Part shown: in pieces, positions 1-11,411 of the stretch | Layout of the letters: each line of letters starts with the position of its first letter | How positions within the stretch are numbered: the stretch's first letter is position 1 | Assembly: GCA_036897095.1 (NCBI GenBank) | Contig: JAYMSP010001316.1 | Coordinates: 1-33,433, forward strand | Length of the DNA stretch: 33,433 bases | DNA from: Plantago elongata | Lineage: Eukaryota > Streptophyta > Magnoliopsida > Lamiales > Plantaginaceae | Direction: 5' to 3' | Notes under the pieces: model-generated | Databases searched by the model: none | Told to the model about the DNA's origin: nothing | The model's input: the letters and a program-made list of their open reading frames with translations, nothing else | Position numbers and translations under genes: made by a program

Positions 1-1261
1 CCCCCCCGCCCCCGCAGATAACAAATCGCAACCCTCAGCCTATGTTTATATGTCATAACAAACCATGTAACTAATAATTTAACATGTAGACATACATTTA
101 AAATTTAGTGCTCTAGTTCTCATATAACTTCTAAAATGATAAATAACACTTGCTTTCGAATTTCCTTCTATATCACCTAGCTAAAAACTGATCGAAGATA
201 AACTTTTCTAAAAGTCCAACAAATTGTGATGTTGGAAAAATAAAAAAAATGGATAGAAGTTCGAATTACGAATTGCAATTATCTTAATTAAAATAAATGG
301 CTCAATTGCTACATAAATTGTATTTTTAAAACGTTCTGAGTTTTTAGATATATTAACCTGCATAGTCTATAGAATAGTAGACAAATAGTACTATTTGTTA
401 ACAATTAGCTAGTAAACCAGTGGTATTAGAATTATTAGAATGACGCAACATACAACCAAAATTGAGCTTTTATTTTATTGGGTTCATATGTGATTAATAA
501 AATCTGCAATACAAGGTGTGTGCGGTAGATGACGCAATCCCAAAAAGTTGATTCCATTCCTCATTGGCTTAGAAAACAATTATTATTTTAATTAATTTGT
601 AATTTTTAACAATTTGTATTTGTTTATTATCCTAAGAACTTAAGTGGTTGGGTGAATGTCTCAGCAAGATGTTTGGAGTGCTTCAGATCCTTATTTAAAC
701 CCAATATAAACTGAATCCAAGTGTAGGCTTACTATCTTATTTTTCATTAATTAGAATGAGTCCATATGGTCTTTGATGTCATGAAACCTTGAAATAGCTT
801 AGCTAATTAAGTTCCTAATAATTTATCTTCGCGTTTAGTGGTGTTTTACTGATATAAACTTAAGAAATACGATTAACATTTAGATGAATTTGAACTACAG
901 TATGTAATATTTCATTTGAAATACAATATTAATTATGGTAAATGTCTATTGCAAGTTTGATTATCTTAAGTGTTTGTTGAGTTATGGTAGTTCATAAGTT
1001 AGATGTTTTACTATGTCAACTAATGAACTTGAGGAATTAAAAAGTTCCTATATTATAGGAGTAATTGAGAGTATTACAATATTAATTGTTCCATTCGTTT
1101 AAATTAAAGCATGGTACTAGGGTATCATACAAGTAATTTGGTTCTTAAAGAATTGATGTCATGAAGTGATATATTTCCAAAAAGTACCATGATACTTTTT
1201 TGTGGATGAGACATATCACACCAGGACTACACTAGAGTGCCAATATCATTCTTTTGATTTC
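1..1261. other. AT-rich intergenic DNA
   Basis: No coding region is supported here. The first 17 bases are a C-rich tract (C7 G C5 G C). The rest is AT-rich sequence without long repeats that I could recognise. It lies downstream of the 3' end of the minus-strand GRAS gene. Confidence 0.6.
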
Positions 1262-1407
1262 AAGTCGTTTGGTATAAAATTTGAATGGATTTTGGTGAAA
1301 TTGTATTTAGAATAAAATTAAAATGAGAATATTTGAAGTATATTTTAGATCAAAATCACTGTTCATCGAGTTAAATTGAGCGATTTAAATATTATGATAA
1401 TCAGTTC
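1262..1407. mobile_element. Relic of a small MITE family (copy 1 of 3)
   Basis: This stretch aligns with 11412-11560 and 18307-18463 in the same orientation. Shared blocks are GGATTTTGGTGAAATTGT and a later TCACTGTTCATCGAG-like block. The best copy (18307) has GGGCTG/CAGCCC termini; this one keeps only decayed ends (TCGTTTGGTATA at the left). It carries no coding capacity, so it is a non-autonomous element relic. The ends are approximate. Confidence 0.55.
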
Positions 1408-1562
1408 AGGGCAAATGATGGAATTTGATACTAATTACTTGGGTAAGAATATGTGCAAACCCAAGTAGGAGAAAAAATAACTTTAAATTGTACCACTCCT
1501 TGCATAATTCTAATATAAAACCAACATATATTACATGCAGTAAAAATTGAAATCTAACAAAT

Positions 1563-3035
1563 TTAACAATCACATTCAATATCAGAAGTCCAAATAGAAG
1601 CCGAAAGCAAGCGTCTTGACTTCCATCCTAGGACTAGTTTATTTTTGCTCAACTCCTCAACTCTATACCCATCATTATACAACCCTAAGAGCAACTTGGC
1701 TTGGCAATGATTGGCAAAACTTATTTTCATTGGCCGAAATCCGACGGATCCCAACCACTGATCCCAAGAACACCCTTCCTCGTCTCCATGTGAATGATAG
1801 ATACGGGCCAATGACCCTGCAATCCGAGGCCCCAAAAACACTCGTTCCACTAGTGCTCGAGCTAGACCCTGCATCGGGAATCCAGCTTCCAGAGAATCGT
1901 ACATGGCGGAATAATGGTGTAACGATTCCATGAACCTGCCCACAAACCCGGTGTCACATGTGGACCCCATCTCCTCCTCCACTAGGGTAATAAGTCTCGG
2001 GCTTAATGTTTTCGCCCCAGATAAAAAAGAGGCAATCGAATTTGGGGCCCTATGTCTAAAATGTGGCAAGTGCAACATACAATTGATTATTAAAGCTTCC
2101 CCTCTAACCAATTTCAAAGAAGAAGGTCGAAATGTCTCATCCGCATCCAATCTGCACTGGTGGAAAGAGAACGGTTGGCCTATAGAAGCTGCAAAGGCCG
2201 TCAATCGACGACCGGTTTCTTGAATCGAGCCAAGTGACCGCTTTCCACTCCCACTCCTTGATAAGGCGGTAATCCTTAGATGAGGAGTTGAGGGTCCATC
2301 TTTCCGTGAAACCAATGCTTGCATTAGGGATGCCCACTGGATCCCCTCCATGATATCATAATCAACAATATGGACCCTCCTATCATTCGTCACTGCTTCT
2401 AATATCGCCTGATTGGCTGTAAAATGCCCGAATTTCACATAAGGAGACATGTCTTGTAACAATTGGAACGCGGCGAGGACATCCGTTTGGTGGAACTCCT
2501 CTTTGTGATGAACTTGCCCACCGTTCCCAACTACTTGCTTTCCACAAGGCGCACCATCTAACAAACCTTGTAAGGCATCGGCGAAATAGGCTGCTAACCT
2601 CTCCATGTTAGTGCCATCAGTTGGTGACACCAACTCCTTGAGCCGAACCAATATCACTCTAGCCAATTCCCAACACTTATTGGCACCTGTGAGAGCCTCG
2701 GCTGCAGCCGTAAGAAGGTGGATCAGCCTCATGCCCTTGTCATTGTCCATGCCAATGGCTTCGTCGTCAGTCATTGTTGTGTACTCAGGGGACAAGTTGT
2801 TGTTACACTCTTCATCAATTTCTGGCCAGGAGGTGTGATGTAGTACCACATTTTCATCAATCATTGAATCAATTAGATTGTGGAAATCCTCCTGGCCACC
2901 TGAAAGTGCCTCCCAGTCAACGACCGGGGACCAATCGTTCCAATCACAACCATCTTCGGTCGAAGTGGTGGTGGTGGTAGTAGTGGTGGTGCTATAAGTA
3001 AAATTTGAAAAATCAATGTCCATAACCATTTCCAT
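1563..3035 (-). CDS. NSP2: GRAS-family transcriptional regulator, NSP2 type
   Basis: This single-exon gene encodes a 490-residue GRAS protein of the NSP2 type. In legumes and other plants NSP2 works in the nucleus with NSP1 to control symbiosis genes and strigolactone-biosynthesis genes. Visible parts are: an acidic N-terminus with a run of nine threonines (about residues 16-24); DWSPVVDW-like motifs; the leucine-heptad I block starting at RLIHLLTAAAEAL (about residue 100); TDVLAAFQLLQDMSPYVKF; VHIVD at residues 221-225; the PFYRE region (FVGRFMESLHHYSAMYDSLEA); RVFLGPRIAGSL; and a complete C-terminal SAW region ending in RRLLSASIWTSD. All GRAS blocks are present and uninterrupted, and NSP2 genes are typically intronless and about this length. 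The frame is open upstream to a TTG at 3041, but the first ATG is at 3035 and is taken as the start. A miR171h-like site lies inside the CDS. The NSP2 assignment rests on recalled family motifs. Confidence 0.93.
   Translation of the reverse strand: MEMVMDIDFSNFTYSTTTTTTTTTSTEDGCDWNDWSPVVDWEALSGGQEDFHNLIDSMIDENVVLHHTSWPEIDEECNNNLSPEYTTMTDDEAIGMDNDKGMRLIHLLTAAAEALTGANKCWELARVILVRLKELVSPTDGTNMERLAAYFADALQGLLDGAPCGKQVVGNGGQVHHKEEFHQTDVLAAFQLLQDMSPYVKFGHFTANQAILEAVTNDRRVHIVDYDIMEGIQWASLMQALVSRKDGPSTPHLRITALSRSGSGKRSLGSIQETGRRLTAFAASIGQPFSFHQCRLDADETFRPSSLKLVRGEALIINCMLHLPHFRHRAPNSIASFLSGAKTLSPRLITLVEEEMGSTCDTGFVGRFMESLHHYSAMYDSLEAGFPMQGLARALVERVFLGPRIAGSLARIYHSHGDEEGCSWDQWLGSVGFRPMKISFANHCQAKLLLGLYNDGYRVEELSKNKLVLGWKSRRLLSASIWTSDIECDC
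2640..2659 (-). promoter_or_regulatory. miR171h-type target site inside NSP2
   Basis: The plus strand reads GAGCCGAACCAATATCACTC. This is the miR171h sequence, as I recall it, apart from one position where a G:U pair would form in the mRNA duplex. In the transcript the site encodes part of ARVILVRLKEL (about residues 126-132). NSP2 transcripts in Medicago are known to be cleaved by miR171h at this same coding position, so both the sequence and the place in the gene fit. Cleavage here is inferred, not shown. Confidence 0.82.
2966..2995. repeat. Coding GTG/GTA trinucleotide repeat
   Basis: A run of GTG and GTA triplets on the plus strand is ACC/ACT on the coding strand and encodes the poly-threonine tract near the NSP2 N-terminus. 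Length variation is likely between individuals, as for other coding microsatellites. Confidence 0.8.
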
Positions 3036-3208
3036 GGCCAAGGAAAGTGTTTGGTTAACTACAATTTTTCAAAGTAGAATTAATTGTATGGGAGTAATTA
3101 ACTTGTGGAGTTGAGAGGAAGTGTTTAAGGAAGAATTAAGAACAGAGGAAGCAGAGGAAGTGCTGAAGCTAGAGACAGTGTTGGTAGGAGGCAATGAGGG
3201 AAGAGGCA

Positions 3209-3216
3209 TTAATATA
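3209..3216 (-). promoter_or_regulatory. Candidate TATA box for NSP2
   Basis: On the minus strand the sequence is TATATTAA. It is about 175 bases upstream of the ATG and is followed by a CT-rich leader (3036-3200 is GA-rich on the plus strand), a common plant 5' UTR pattern. There is no transcript evidence, so this is a candidate only. Confidence 0.35.
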
Positions 3217-4390
3217 AGGGAAGGGATTAGTGAAGGGTTACAATCAAATTAGTGGGGCTGTTAACATTAGGCATTAGGTGATTATTATAGTAATTTGCGT
3301 CTTAATCATGGCTCCCATTAATTTTATATGAAAGCTTTGATGTCACACAAAACAAATATCATGCGAGTGCTGCAGTCCCATTAGTTGATTTAAAATTCTA
3401 ATGATTGATCAGTTCACAAGATTATCAGAGTTTTGAATTCTTAATTAAGAAAGCAGAACTGGCTGGAGGTTAAGGCATCAATCATTATTAAAGGGCTTTC
3501 CTAGTTAATGATGTTTGAATCTCCAATTATTCCAAACAATATGGGGCTGTACAATATACATAAATTTTTGCTAATTGTTTACCAGTGTGGGCTGTAAATT
3601 TTCCATCCTTTTTCATTTTTTCTCCTAAGAAAAATGTGGTGCCCTCCATTTTAATTATAACATCATCACCAGTGAGGTGTTTCCAAGCGAATCGAGATTG
3701 TTCATAAGTTATTTACGAGAAGTCAAGTTTTTACTTTAGTACTTGATACTCGCTGGAAAATGAGTCGAGCTCGTGGTCAATCGAGCTCCGCCGAACTTTT
3801 TCAATTTTTAAATGCTGATTGCGAACAATTTAATTCGTTAACACTCTTATTCACACCAGGGATGACTTGACTTTTCCTATGACAATTATTTTCCTTTTAA
3901 GAGATTCGAACTCAAAATTCAAATTAACTTTGTTTTGTTTTGCTTCTTCTAATACGAATTGAACTCTAAGAATAACATTCCATATAAAAGGAAATTCTTT
4001 GGACCTGAATCTTGGATCTCATTATTCTCCACTTACCAATAGGAAGGGCTTGTTACAGAGAATGGATCTCAAGAACCAGTCATGTACTAATTTGTTATTG
4101 CTAATCTACTTGTTATCATCCAAACATTGTGAAATAATCAAAATTATCAACCCTAAAATTATGGCCACCAACCATCAGATTCTGTTTTGGTACGTACTGA
4201 GCTAACACTAGCTAGTACTACTATAGTACTATATGCTATAGGATCTTGTTTAACTCACCAATATTAATTCTCTACCCGAGATTGATAATTTGATACTATG
4301 TATAGCAATGCGATACCTTTTTTTTATGGTCAGCTCATACCATGTTGTATTTTACCTTAACAAAATTGGAACTCGAGATGTAAATGAACA
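3217..4390. other. Intergenic DNA upstream of NSP2
   Basis: No gene is supported. Around 3690-3850 there is a patch with GAGTCGAGCTCG/ATCGAGCTC motifs, related in style to the patch at 12480-12990; both look like relics of a dispersed plant repeat. The short open frame at about 3999-4205 starts at a non-ATG codon and shows no recognisable domain. Confidence 0.5.
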
Positions 4391-4595
4391 TTAATCCCTC
4401 ACGACTCGTCTGTATGCTTCGAACGTTCTTGCGTAAATGGAAGTTTAATTTATAGCATAACTGAGATTACTAATATCTCAGCTCAGTAAATGAATACAAA
4501 CACCTCAACCTCATGACTCGTAGTAAGTTCTTGCATTAACGTAAAATTAATTATAGCATGACCGAGATTCCTAATATCTCAGTTCCAGTTCAAAC
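4390..4595. repeat. Degenerate tandem repeat, about 112-bp period
   Basis: Two diverged units each contain CTCA(C/T)GACTCG, then TTATAGCAT(A/G)AC(T/C)GAGATT and CTAATATCTCAG. They begin near 4397 and 4509. The spacing and block order match, but internal indels are present, so this is an old duplication. Confidence 0.6.
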
Positions 4596-4954
4596 TTTCA
4601 CTTTCTAATAGCTTAATTAACATTTTTACAGTACGCACTCACCTAATGTTGCTAACTAGTAAAGTTAAAACTTGATCAAACAATCCACATGGCAAGTATT
4701 TACATCCACAAGTGATTTTAACAGCTTGCTTAAGACCAAAAACGAACTCAACTGTTTGCCGAACCAATTAAAAGTACTGGATTATCATTAAATTCCGACC
4801 AGTCGAGATGATAGATACAGTTCAATATTCCAACAAGAGCAAGCTTAGTTGCAGCAAAAGTTAAAACGTCAGATAATTGCCGAAACTGCTAGGCCAAAAC
4901 TCTGAAAAATATCAACGACTATACTTACTTGGATCCTGTTAGCTTGGAAATCAT

Positions 4955-5110
4955 CTAATTGGAAAGCTCAGTTACTTAATTAATTAATTAACTAATTAAT
5001 ATTTCTATTATTTTCAAATAACATTTAATGAACTAATTGGAAAGCTCAGTTACTTAATTAATTAATTAACTAATTAATATTTCTATTATTTTCAAATAAC
5101 ATTTAATGAA
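4955..5110. repeat. Perfect tandem duplication, 2 x 78 bp
   Basis: Copy 1 is 4955-5032 and copy 2 is 5033-5110; by eye they are identical over all 78 bases. The unit begins CTAATTGGAAAGCTCAG and is otherwise AT-rich. Perfect identity points to a recent event. Confidence 0.93.
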
Positions 5111-5753
5111 CTGATGTGTAATCTATATCATTACGAAAATAATACATTTTCAAGCCTTGTGGTTAAGCCATGTCACATGTTGACCTTGTAAAATTTCGAT
5201 TGGTTGGAATTTATTTGAATTGGTAAAACGAAATGTTTTGATTGGCTAGAATAAAAAATAAAAAATGATTGTGTTCTCCATCACTTACTCGTGACTAGAG
5301 ATCGATTCCTATATGTGACGCTCATTCTTACATTTAATTCTTTAACCTATAATTTTTAAATCTAAATATATTTAGAAATAATATAAACACAATAATAAAT
5401 ATACACCTATATATAATAATTTTTTAACCAAACATTTTTAATGGGTGATGTGTTATCCAAATTCTAACTTGATTCCTTTTTATTTTCAATGGCAACGAGT
5501 CTTGTGGTCTCCTTCCATTTTCCATTTTCTTCCTGCACCAATTGATACCCTTCAACTAATCTTTGAATTCATTTTTAAATAACTGATTCAATATCTAATT
5601 TATTCAATCAATATACAAATCAATTCTTACAAGTAGTGTTAGATATTTGTTTCCATCAATTCACATATTCTTTCACTTTTAGTCAAAACCTCTGCCATCT
5701 TCATTAACCTAATGGATCGAGATCGATCAACACAGACATGAATTATATATAGA

Positions 5754-5915
5754 GGAAATGTTGTGATAATGCTAGAATTATTGCAAAAAGTAAAGAGAAA
5801 GAAATAGTAGTGTAGAAAGATAAGTATGATTGTTGGAAATATTGTGATAATGCTAGAATTATTGCAAAAAGTAAAGAGAAAGAAATAGTAGTGTAGAAAG
5901 ATAAGTATGATTGTT
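5754..5915. repeat. Near-perfect tandem duplication, 2 x 81 bp
   Basis: Copy 1 is 5754-5834 and copy 2 is 5835-5915, with a single G/A difference seven bases in. Because 81 is a multiple of three, a minus-strand open frame here shows a 27-residue hydrophobic repeat, but I do not regard that as a gene. Confidence 0.92.
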
Positions 5916-6835
5916 AGTTGAATAAAAATTAGGTTAAAATATTTGTAATTTAAATTCATGATAAACACTTCAAAAAGAAATTAACTTAGTTTAATTTTTT
6001 AAGTTGTATAACAAACAGGTTGTAACTACTCTTAAACTAGAAAATTAAAAGTATCTAAAAAAGATAAAAATAGAAATTTGAATGAATTAAGAAATTCATA
6101 TAATGAAAATTTAAGAATTAATATAATATAATATATTTTATCATTTAAGAGCAGGGGAAAAGTTGGGATTGTTTCTAGACCGTACTGGTTTTTATGTAAT
6201 TCAGTTATTAATATATTCATTACCGTTCCGCACAACTTAATATATTATTAAAAAAAAAAGCTACAAGACATATAACAAATAATAATTAATATCAACTTGG
6301 CACACAAGTTAAATATTTTGTTAAGTACCTATTTTCTTATATATTTTACCTAATAACAACGCGCCAATTTTTGTATAAAAATTCAATCTTAATATGTATT
6401 CACAAAGTCTCGTGGGAGTACGTCTATATTTAACTTAAATATAGATGGATCAATATTGCTAATAATAACATCGATATTCTTAATCAAATCATGTTGTTAC
6501 CAAAATGTATTTTTGAATTATATTTAAAAAAAAGCATCCATATTCTTAACTACACGCCCTTAATAATCTTACAGTTTGTACTTTTTGTATTTAAGGTTTC
6601 ATATTCTCAACGATACAACCCATGTTCTTTGGAATATGTCCTATGTTTTCATTTAAAATTTGACTGTCATTTTGTGCTCTATTTTTTCACAACATCATAT
6701 TGAGTTATGTTTTTCACTGTATTTTCCCATGTTCTTACATATATATACTATTTTCTCACCAATACACCCGATGTTCTTAACATTCCACTATATTTGCTCA
6801 AATAGTTGCTCACTCTGTGTGAAAATATTGTTTGA
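5916..6835. other. AT-rich DNA without recognisable features
   Basis: Very AT-rich with homopolymer runs. Short open frames on both strands lack domains and sit in low-complexity sequence. The sequence grades into the ~100-bp repeat array on the right. Confidence 0.5.
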
Positions 6836-7800
6836 AGCGTAGTCCACGTTCTCTACCATTTTGTCCATGTGTTGTATAATATTCACTGTATATTCTATGA
6901 AATAGTCGTTCTATATCAGTATGAAAATTGTATGTGCAGTATACACCATGTTCTCTGCTATTTAATTTATGTTTTCAGTAGTTTGGCCCATGATTACAAT
7001 GTAATGGTTGATTTGTTGTTTTCATGGCATTTCATGTTCTCTGCTATTTGATCCATGATTTCTACAATTTGACCCATGACTATAATGTAATTTTTGCTCT
7101 ACCATTATGAAGAATTTGTTTGCATGACATTTCATGTGCTCTGCAATTTGATTCATATTTTTTTGCAGTTTGACCCATGATAACAATATAACAATTGATA
7201 TGTCATTATGAATAATTTGTGTGCATGACATTCTATGTTATCTGTTATTATGTTCATCTTATCTGCTATTTGATATGTCCGTGTGAATAATATTTTTCCG
7301 TTTGATGTCATGTTAATTATATTTGCTATGAAATAGTTGCTATGACCATATGAAAATTATATTAGTGATGAAGTTCATATTATCTGCTATTTGAACCATG
7401 TTTTCTTTACTCTGACCTACGATTCAAGTGTAATGATTGCTCTGCCATCATGATGAATTTGTTTGCTTGAAATTCCGTATTTTTTGCTATTTGATCCATG
7501 ATTTATGCAGCTTGAACCGATTATAATGTAAAAGTTGGTCTAACATTATTAGGAATTTGTGAGCATGACATTCTATGTTATTTGCTATTTGGTCCACGAT
7601 TTATGCAGTTTGACCCATAATTATAGTGTAGTGGTTATAATAGATTGCTTTGTCGACATAAAAATCCCATGTACAATATATTACATGTTCTCTATAATAT
7701 GCTCCATGTTCACTGCAATTTACCCCCATCATCCCATGTAGTAGTTGCTCTATCACCACGAGGGACTCATTTGTAATATATTTCATGATTTATATCATAT
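6836..7800. repeat. Degenerate tandem array, unit about 100 bp, at least eight units
   Basis: Units recur at about 6836, 6939, 7028, 7128, 7229, 7373, 7472, 7569 and 7680. Each has the same order of blocks: CAT(T)CTATGTT-TCTGCTATTTGA-CCATGATTT, then GCAGTTTGACCCATGATTA, then TGTAATGGTTGCTCT, then CATTATGAA-AATTTGT-TGCATGA. Spacing is 89-103 bp except for one longer unit (7229 to 7373). Units differ at many positions, so the array is old. No coding capacity is supported. I cannot name the family. Confidence 0.72.
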
Positions 7801-8317
7801 GTTCCAACTAAAATCATGCATGTTCTTACTAAAATCACCCATGTTCTCTACTAAAATCATTTTCTTTTTCTTTTCAGAGACGTCAAAAGCATGGGACTAC
7901 ATATTCCACACAAAAAGTTTGAATAAAAAAGCACCGAAAAGTATTACTTGGAGGGAAACAATGTTCATAAAAAGTCTTGAAGTCGAAGAAGTAAATATCA
8001 AGATCTACTCTAAAGAAGATACTATTAGCACAAACAAAATTCTAAATGTATATATTTACTAAGAATAATTTCTGTTGTATTCAAACTTGTATATATACAA
8101 GCGTATTGACGATTGAAATATTTCTACATTCGACATTTCTATGCATTACTATTAACATGTTAAAAAATATTCTCAACAATATATTCTATGTTCTCAGCAC
8201 TATTATATATGTTCAAATTAATAATATCAACTTTGTACAACATCAATTCCTAGAAAATAATAAATGTTCTTAATAATATATATGACCCATGTTTCCAAGA
8301 AAATCGCCTATGTTCCT
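7801..8317. other. Repeat-array flank with an exon-like open stretch
   Basis: CCATGTTCT-like motifs continue from the array. At about 7877-8061 a stretch after CTTTTCAG (an acceptor-like sequence) stays open on the plus strand and reads ETSKAWDYIFHTKSLNKK and onward with ordinary residue use. I recognise no family. It may be a captured or decayed exon or chance. Confidence 0.3.
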
Positions 8318-8420
8318 AATATAGATCCGGATCGACCCGGACCTATATTAGGGTCGGGGTGTTGGTCCGTGTCCAGACCCGGGTCAGTCCGGATTAGTTG
8401 GTCGGATCCGGTTCGTTTGC
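8318..8420. repeat. GGTCCGG-rich patch with an imperfect palindrome
   Basis: A GC-rich island in AT-rich DNA. 8318-8349 is nearly self-complementary (AATATAGATCCGG at the left, CCGGACCTATATT at the right). It is followed by repeated GGGTC/GGTCCG words. Such patches occur as dispersed repeats in plants; the family is unknown. Confidence 0.45.
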
Positions 8421-9205
8421 TTAACTGGGGACCACTTAAATATCATGTTTAGTTGTTTAGTTGGTAAATTGTAAATAGGTCCAGTCTCTAGATAATTTAT
8501 TTAGAGGCCGTCTTTTATGATACTTTGTAATGCCTATTTGGATTTAAATATATTAATGGTTTCATTAAATATATAGATTATTTTAATTTTAAATAAAGTA
8601 AATGGCCCTACGATACTATAATGAACTGTAGAGAATTTGTGTAAAGATTTAAGACGTAACAAACTCTAATGGACGTTGCGATTCAGTTACGCTAACAGTG
8701 AAAAATGAGGATTAACATAAGCAATAGATTAAAGAGTATATTGACTAGTCGTTGATGTTCTAATCTTGATTGTCATCACTTGAATTGAGCGTAATTACAC
8801 CGTGTCGTGTCACTATAACTTCCACATCACCACCGTTTGCCGGCTAATCCGGCTCGATCCGTTCTGGACCAATCATCGAGCTTGAAGAACACTCTGTCAC
8901 GTACTCGTCACAGGCTTACTAGATTTTAAGGACTTTATGCAAACTGCAAACAACTCATTTTCATTATAAGATTGCACAAATATTGCAAAATAATTAATCA
9001 TGTTAAATGTTAATTAGGTGTTACTCACTTCATCTCAATAATGTTTTGATTACAAAAAAGTATTTGTCCCAAAAGGACCTAATTTAGGGGGAGAGTGCTC
9101 CAGCGAAAACTAGATCAAGCGTTATTAAATGACATGAGATATAGGTTAACTAATCTGATAATTTTACTAAATGAATTTCAAAAGTAAAATTAAAAGCACA
9201 CAAAC
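8421..9205. other. Intergenic DNA, possible old retroelement
   Basis: No open coding region is supported. A moderately GC-richer segment at 8780-8930 differs from its surroundings and could be retroelement-derived, but I found no LTR boundary, primer site or protein motif to support that. Confidence 0.3.
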
Positions 9206-9400
9206 ATAAGCTCTGTTTACGAATAACTTTTCAGCTTTATAAGCTTCTTTTATTAAAAAAAGTCGTCACGTAAGCACACAACTTTTTAAACAAGCTAGCT
9301 GGTTTGAGAAGCTAATCAAGTTAGCTTGTTAAAAAAAAAAAAACTACCTAACCAGCTGCTATCAGCTAACTTTTCAATTAATTTTGCTAAACAGGATTAT
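9206..9400. mobile_element. Decayed hAT-like MITE
   Basis: The left end reads GCTCTGTTTAC and the right end TTGCTAAACAGG, giving short inverted ends around CTGTTTA. The interior holds AGCTAATCAAGTTAGCTTGTT and CAGCTGCTATCAGCTAAC, a word pattern shared with 30885-30975. The CTGTTT-type ends suggest a hAT-derived element. No clear target duplication remains. Confidence 0.55.
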
Positions 9401-10944
9401 AAACCAGACGATTTGCTACAATTGTATCTACCACGAGCATATTAGCTAACTTAAACGAGATGAACTTGTTTAATAATTTGACCAAAATAAATTATGTTAT
9501 GTGAATGTTTATATGTAGAAGTCAAACTTGCTTTTCTACCATATTTAACAAAATTAACTAACAAAATGAGTGAGTTAAGCTTGAGACTTAGCATATAAAC
9601 TCGAGGGGTTTTAAGTTATTTCTTTAACTTTGGGGGTTTTGTATTCTTTTTTGATAACTTGATGGAAGATTTGTATTTAATCAGGGTAGACGACAAAAAT
9701 AATATTAATCGATGCAGTGTATACAAAAATTCCGGCTAGTTGTAAGTTTAAGAATATTAGCAATAATTTCCCATAAGACTATAGGAAAAAGGCATCTCTT
9801 GGACATATATGAAGTCAAGGAAGGTGATTAGCCCGATGGATACAATTTAACCTAATTTGATAACTACATGTCTCTCTCTTGTGCGTTAATCAATTTTGTG
9901 AAGACCAATAGGGAAATTCCCTAATAATGAATCATGACATTGGTGCTTACTTAAACATGGTCCATCACATTTGTATATTTGAGAGGTCAAGAAGATGAAT
10001 GAAGTTGGTTGGCTTAAGATGCTTATGGATGTTGTCATTCATGTACATTTTTAGGGCCAAATTTTGGTCAAAGATGTTCACATCACCAAAAAGCTATGTC
10101 TTGTTTGATCCTAATAAATGTTAATACCAATCTTCAATTATTGGTATATATATTAAGGTTGATATATTCTTGAATCGATGAAAGTGATCATGCTAATTGT
10201 GAACTCTAATTTAAAGGGAACCATCCGTATTTTAAACTTATTGTAACTTCGATCTTTTACATTATTTCATGACCATTACAAAAATTATATGGGATTAACA
10301 AGTTAACAAGGTAAAAAGCAAATAACAAGAAGGTAAAAGGTTTAATGCCTTGGGCTAAGACCTTCGAGGGTTTGACTAGTTACAATTAGGGAATTAAAGT
10401 ATACTGATCAACTGACGATCATCATCAGTTATGAGTTATGACAGGATAGAAGTGAACTAAAAAGTCAATCCCTTACTTTGCTAACCTATCACAGAAGATG
10501 GCCAGCAGCATAAGAAAATTAGTACATGACATCGGTGTTAGTTACACAATTTCAGAATTAGTCGTTAATTATTCAGGTAATCACATAATAATTAAAATAA
10601 TTTAAGTACAGCATATGACATTATGGCCTATAGAAGCAGATAGTAGTCCAGAGTTATGGGAATTGATTCAAACTTTTTCTCAAACACATAGGAGAGCACA
10701 TTCTAAAAACAATTGTACGTTTCATGAATATAGAGTAATCTGATTTTTGTATATATAAGAGTGGAGTTATTGGAAAGTCCCAATTTTCATGAATATAACA
10801 AGTTAAATACTATATTCCTCAAATATCATGTATGTTACACCTTTTGATTTTGGAGATCTGTTGTTTTATTTTGCAAGATACCATATCACAATTATAATCA
10901 ACAAATTTTCGAGAATTATTGTTTAAACTTGATCTATTATATTA
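9401..10944. other. Intergenic DNA without recognisable features
   Basis: About 1.5 kb of AT-rich single-copy-looking sequence. I found no open frame with domain content, no tandem repeat and no terminal inverted repeat. Confidence 0.5.
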
Positions 10945-11204
10945 CCCTCCGTCCCGATAAGGTGATAAGAGTGAAATATTTTTTTGTTTTTGGTGTTCCG
11001 GTAGAAGTGAAATATATTTCCATTAATGACAATAACCTCCACAATAAAACTCTTTTCTAAACACACATTATTGGACATACGTGTACTTTTCTACTCAATT
11101 AATATATCATAGTTATTTGTATCCACAAACTTATATGGGACCATATATTTTTCTTAAAAAACGTGCAAAATTAAATTGTTTCATTCTTACGAGGACGAAT
11201 GGAG
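10945..11204. mobile_element. Stowaway-like (Tc1/mariner) MITE
   Basis: The left end is CCCTCCGTCCCGATAAG and the right end, reverse-complemented, is CTCCATTCGTCCTCGTAAG; the CTCC-GTCC type of terminus is the Stowaway hallmark. Both ends are flanked by TA (10943-10944 and 11205-11206), the expected target duplication. At 260 bp without coding capacity it is a non-autonomous element. Confidence 0.8.
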
Positions 11205-11411
11205 TAATTCATATATCATATGGTATTTCCGAGGTGACATATATTTGATCTAGAACATTCTATTCCACCTGATTTGTCAATTAATAATACATCTAGTCTA
11301 ATGATTCTAACATGTAAGCTCTTTAGTGCAATGCAATTCAAAGAAGTTCTTAAGTGGAAAATGGCGCATCCGAAGTTGATACAAAAGTGTTAAATTTGGA
11401 CAAAAGTTTTA

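Noticed and set aside
3036..3041. TTG codon at 3041 as start of NSP2
   Set aside because: An ATG lies two codons downstream in a normal position; non-ATG initiation is not needed.
5639..5968. 109-residue minus-strand frame with a 27-residue hydrophobic repeat
   Set aside because: The repeat comes from the 81-bp DNA duplication, which is a multiple of three. The composition is low-complexity and no domain is seen.
6836..7800. CRISPR-like array
   Set aside because: Units are contiguous and degenerate over their whole length, with no conserved repeat separated by unique spacers, and the context is a plant nuclear genome.
8421..9205. Possible solo LTR
   Set aside because: I could not find matching TG...CA ends, a target duplication or a second copy in the window.
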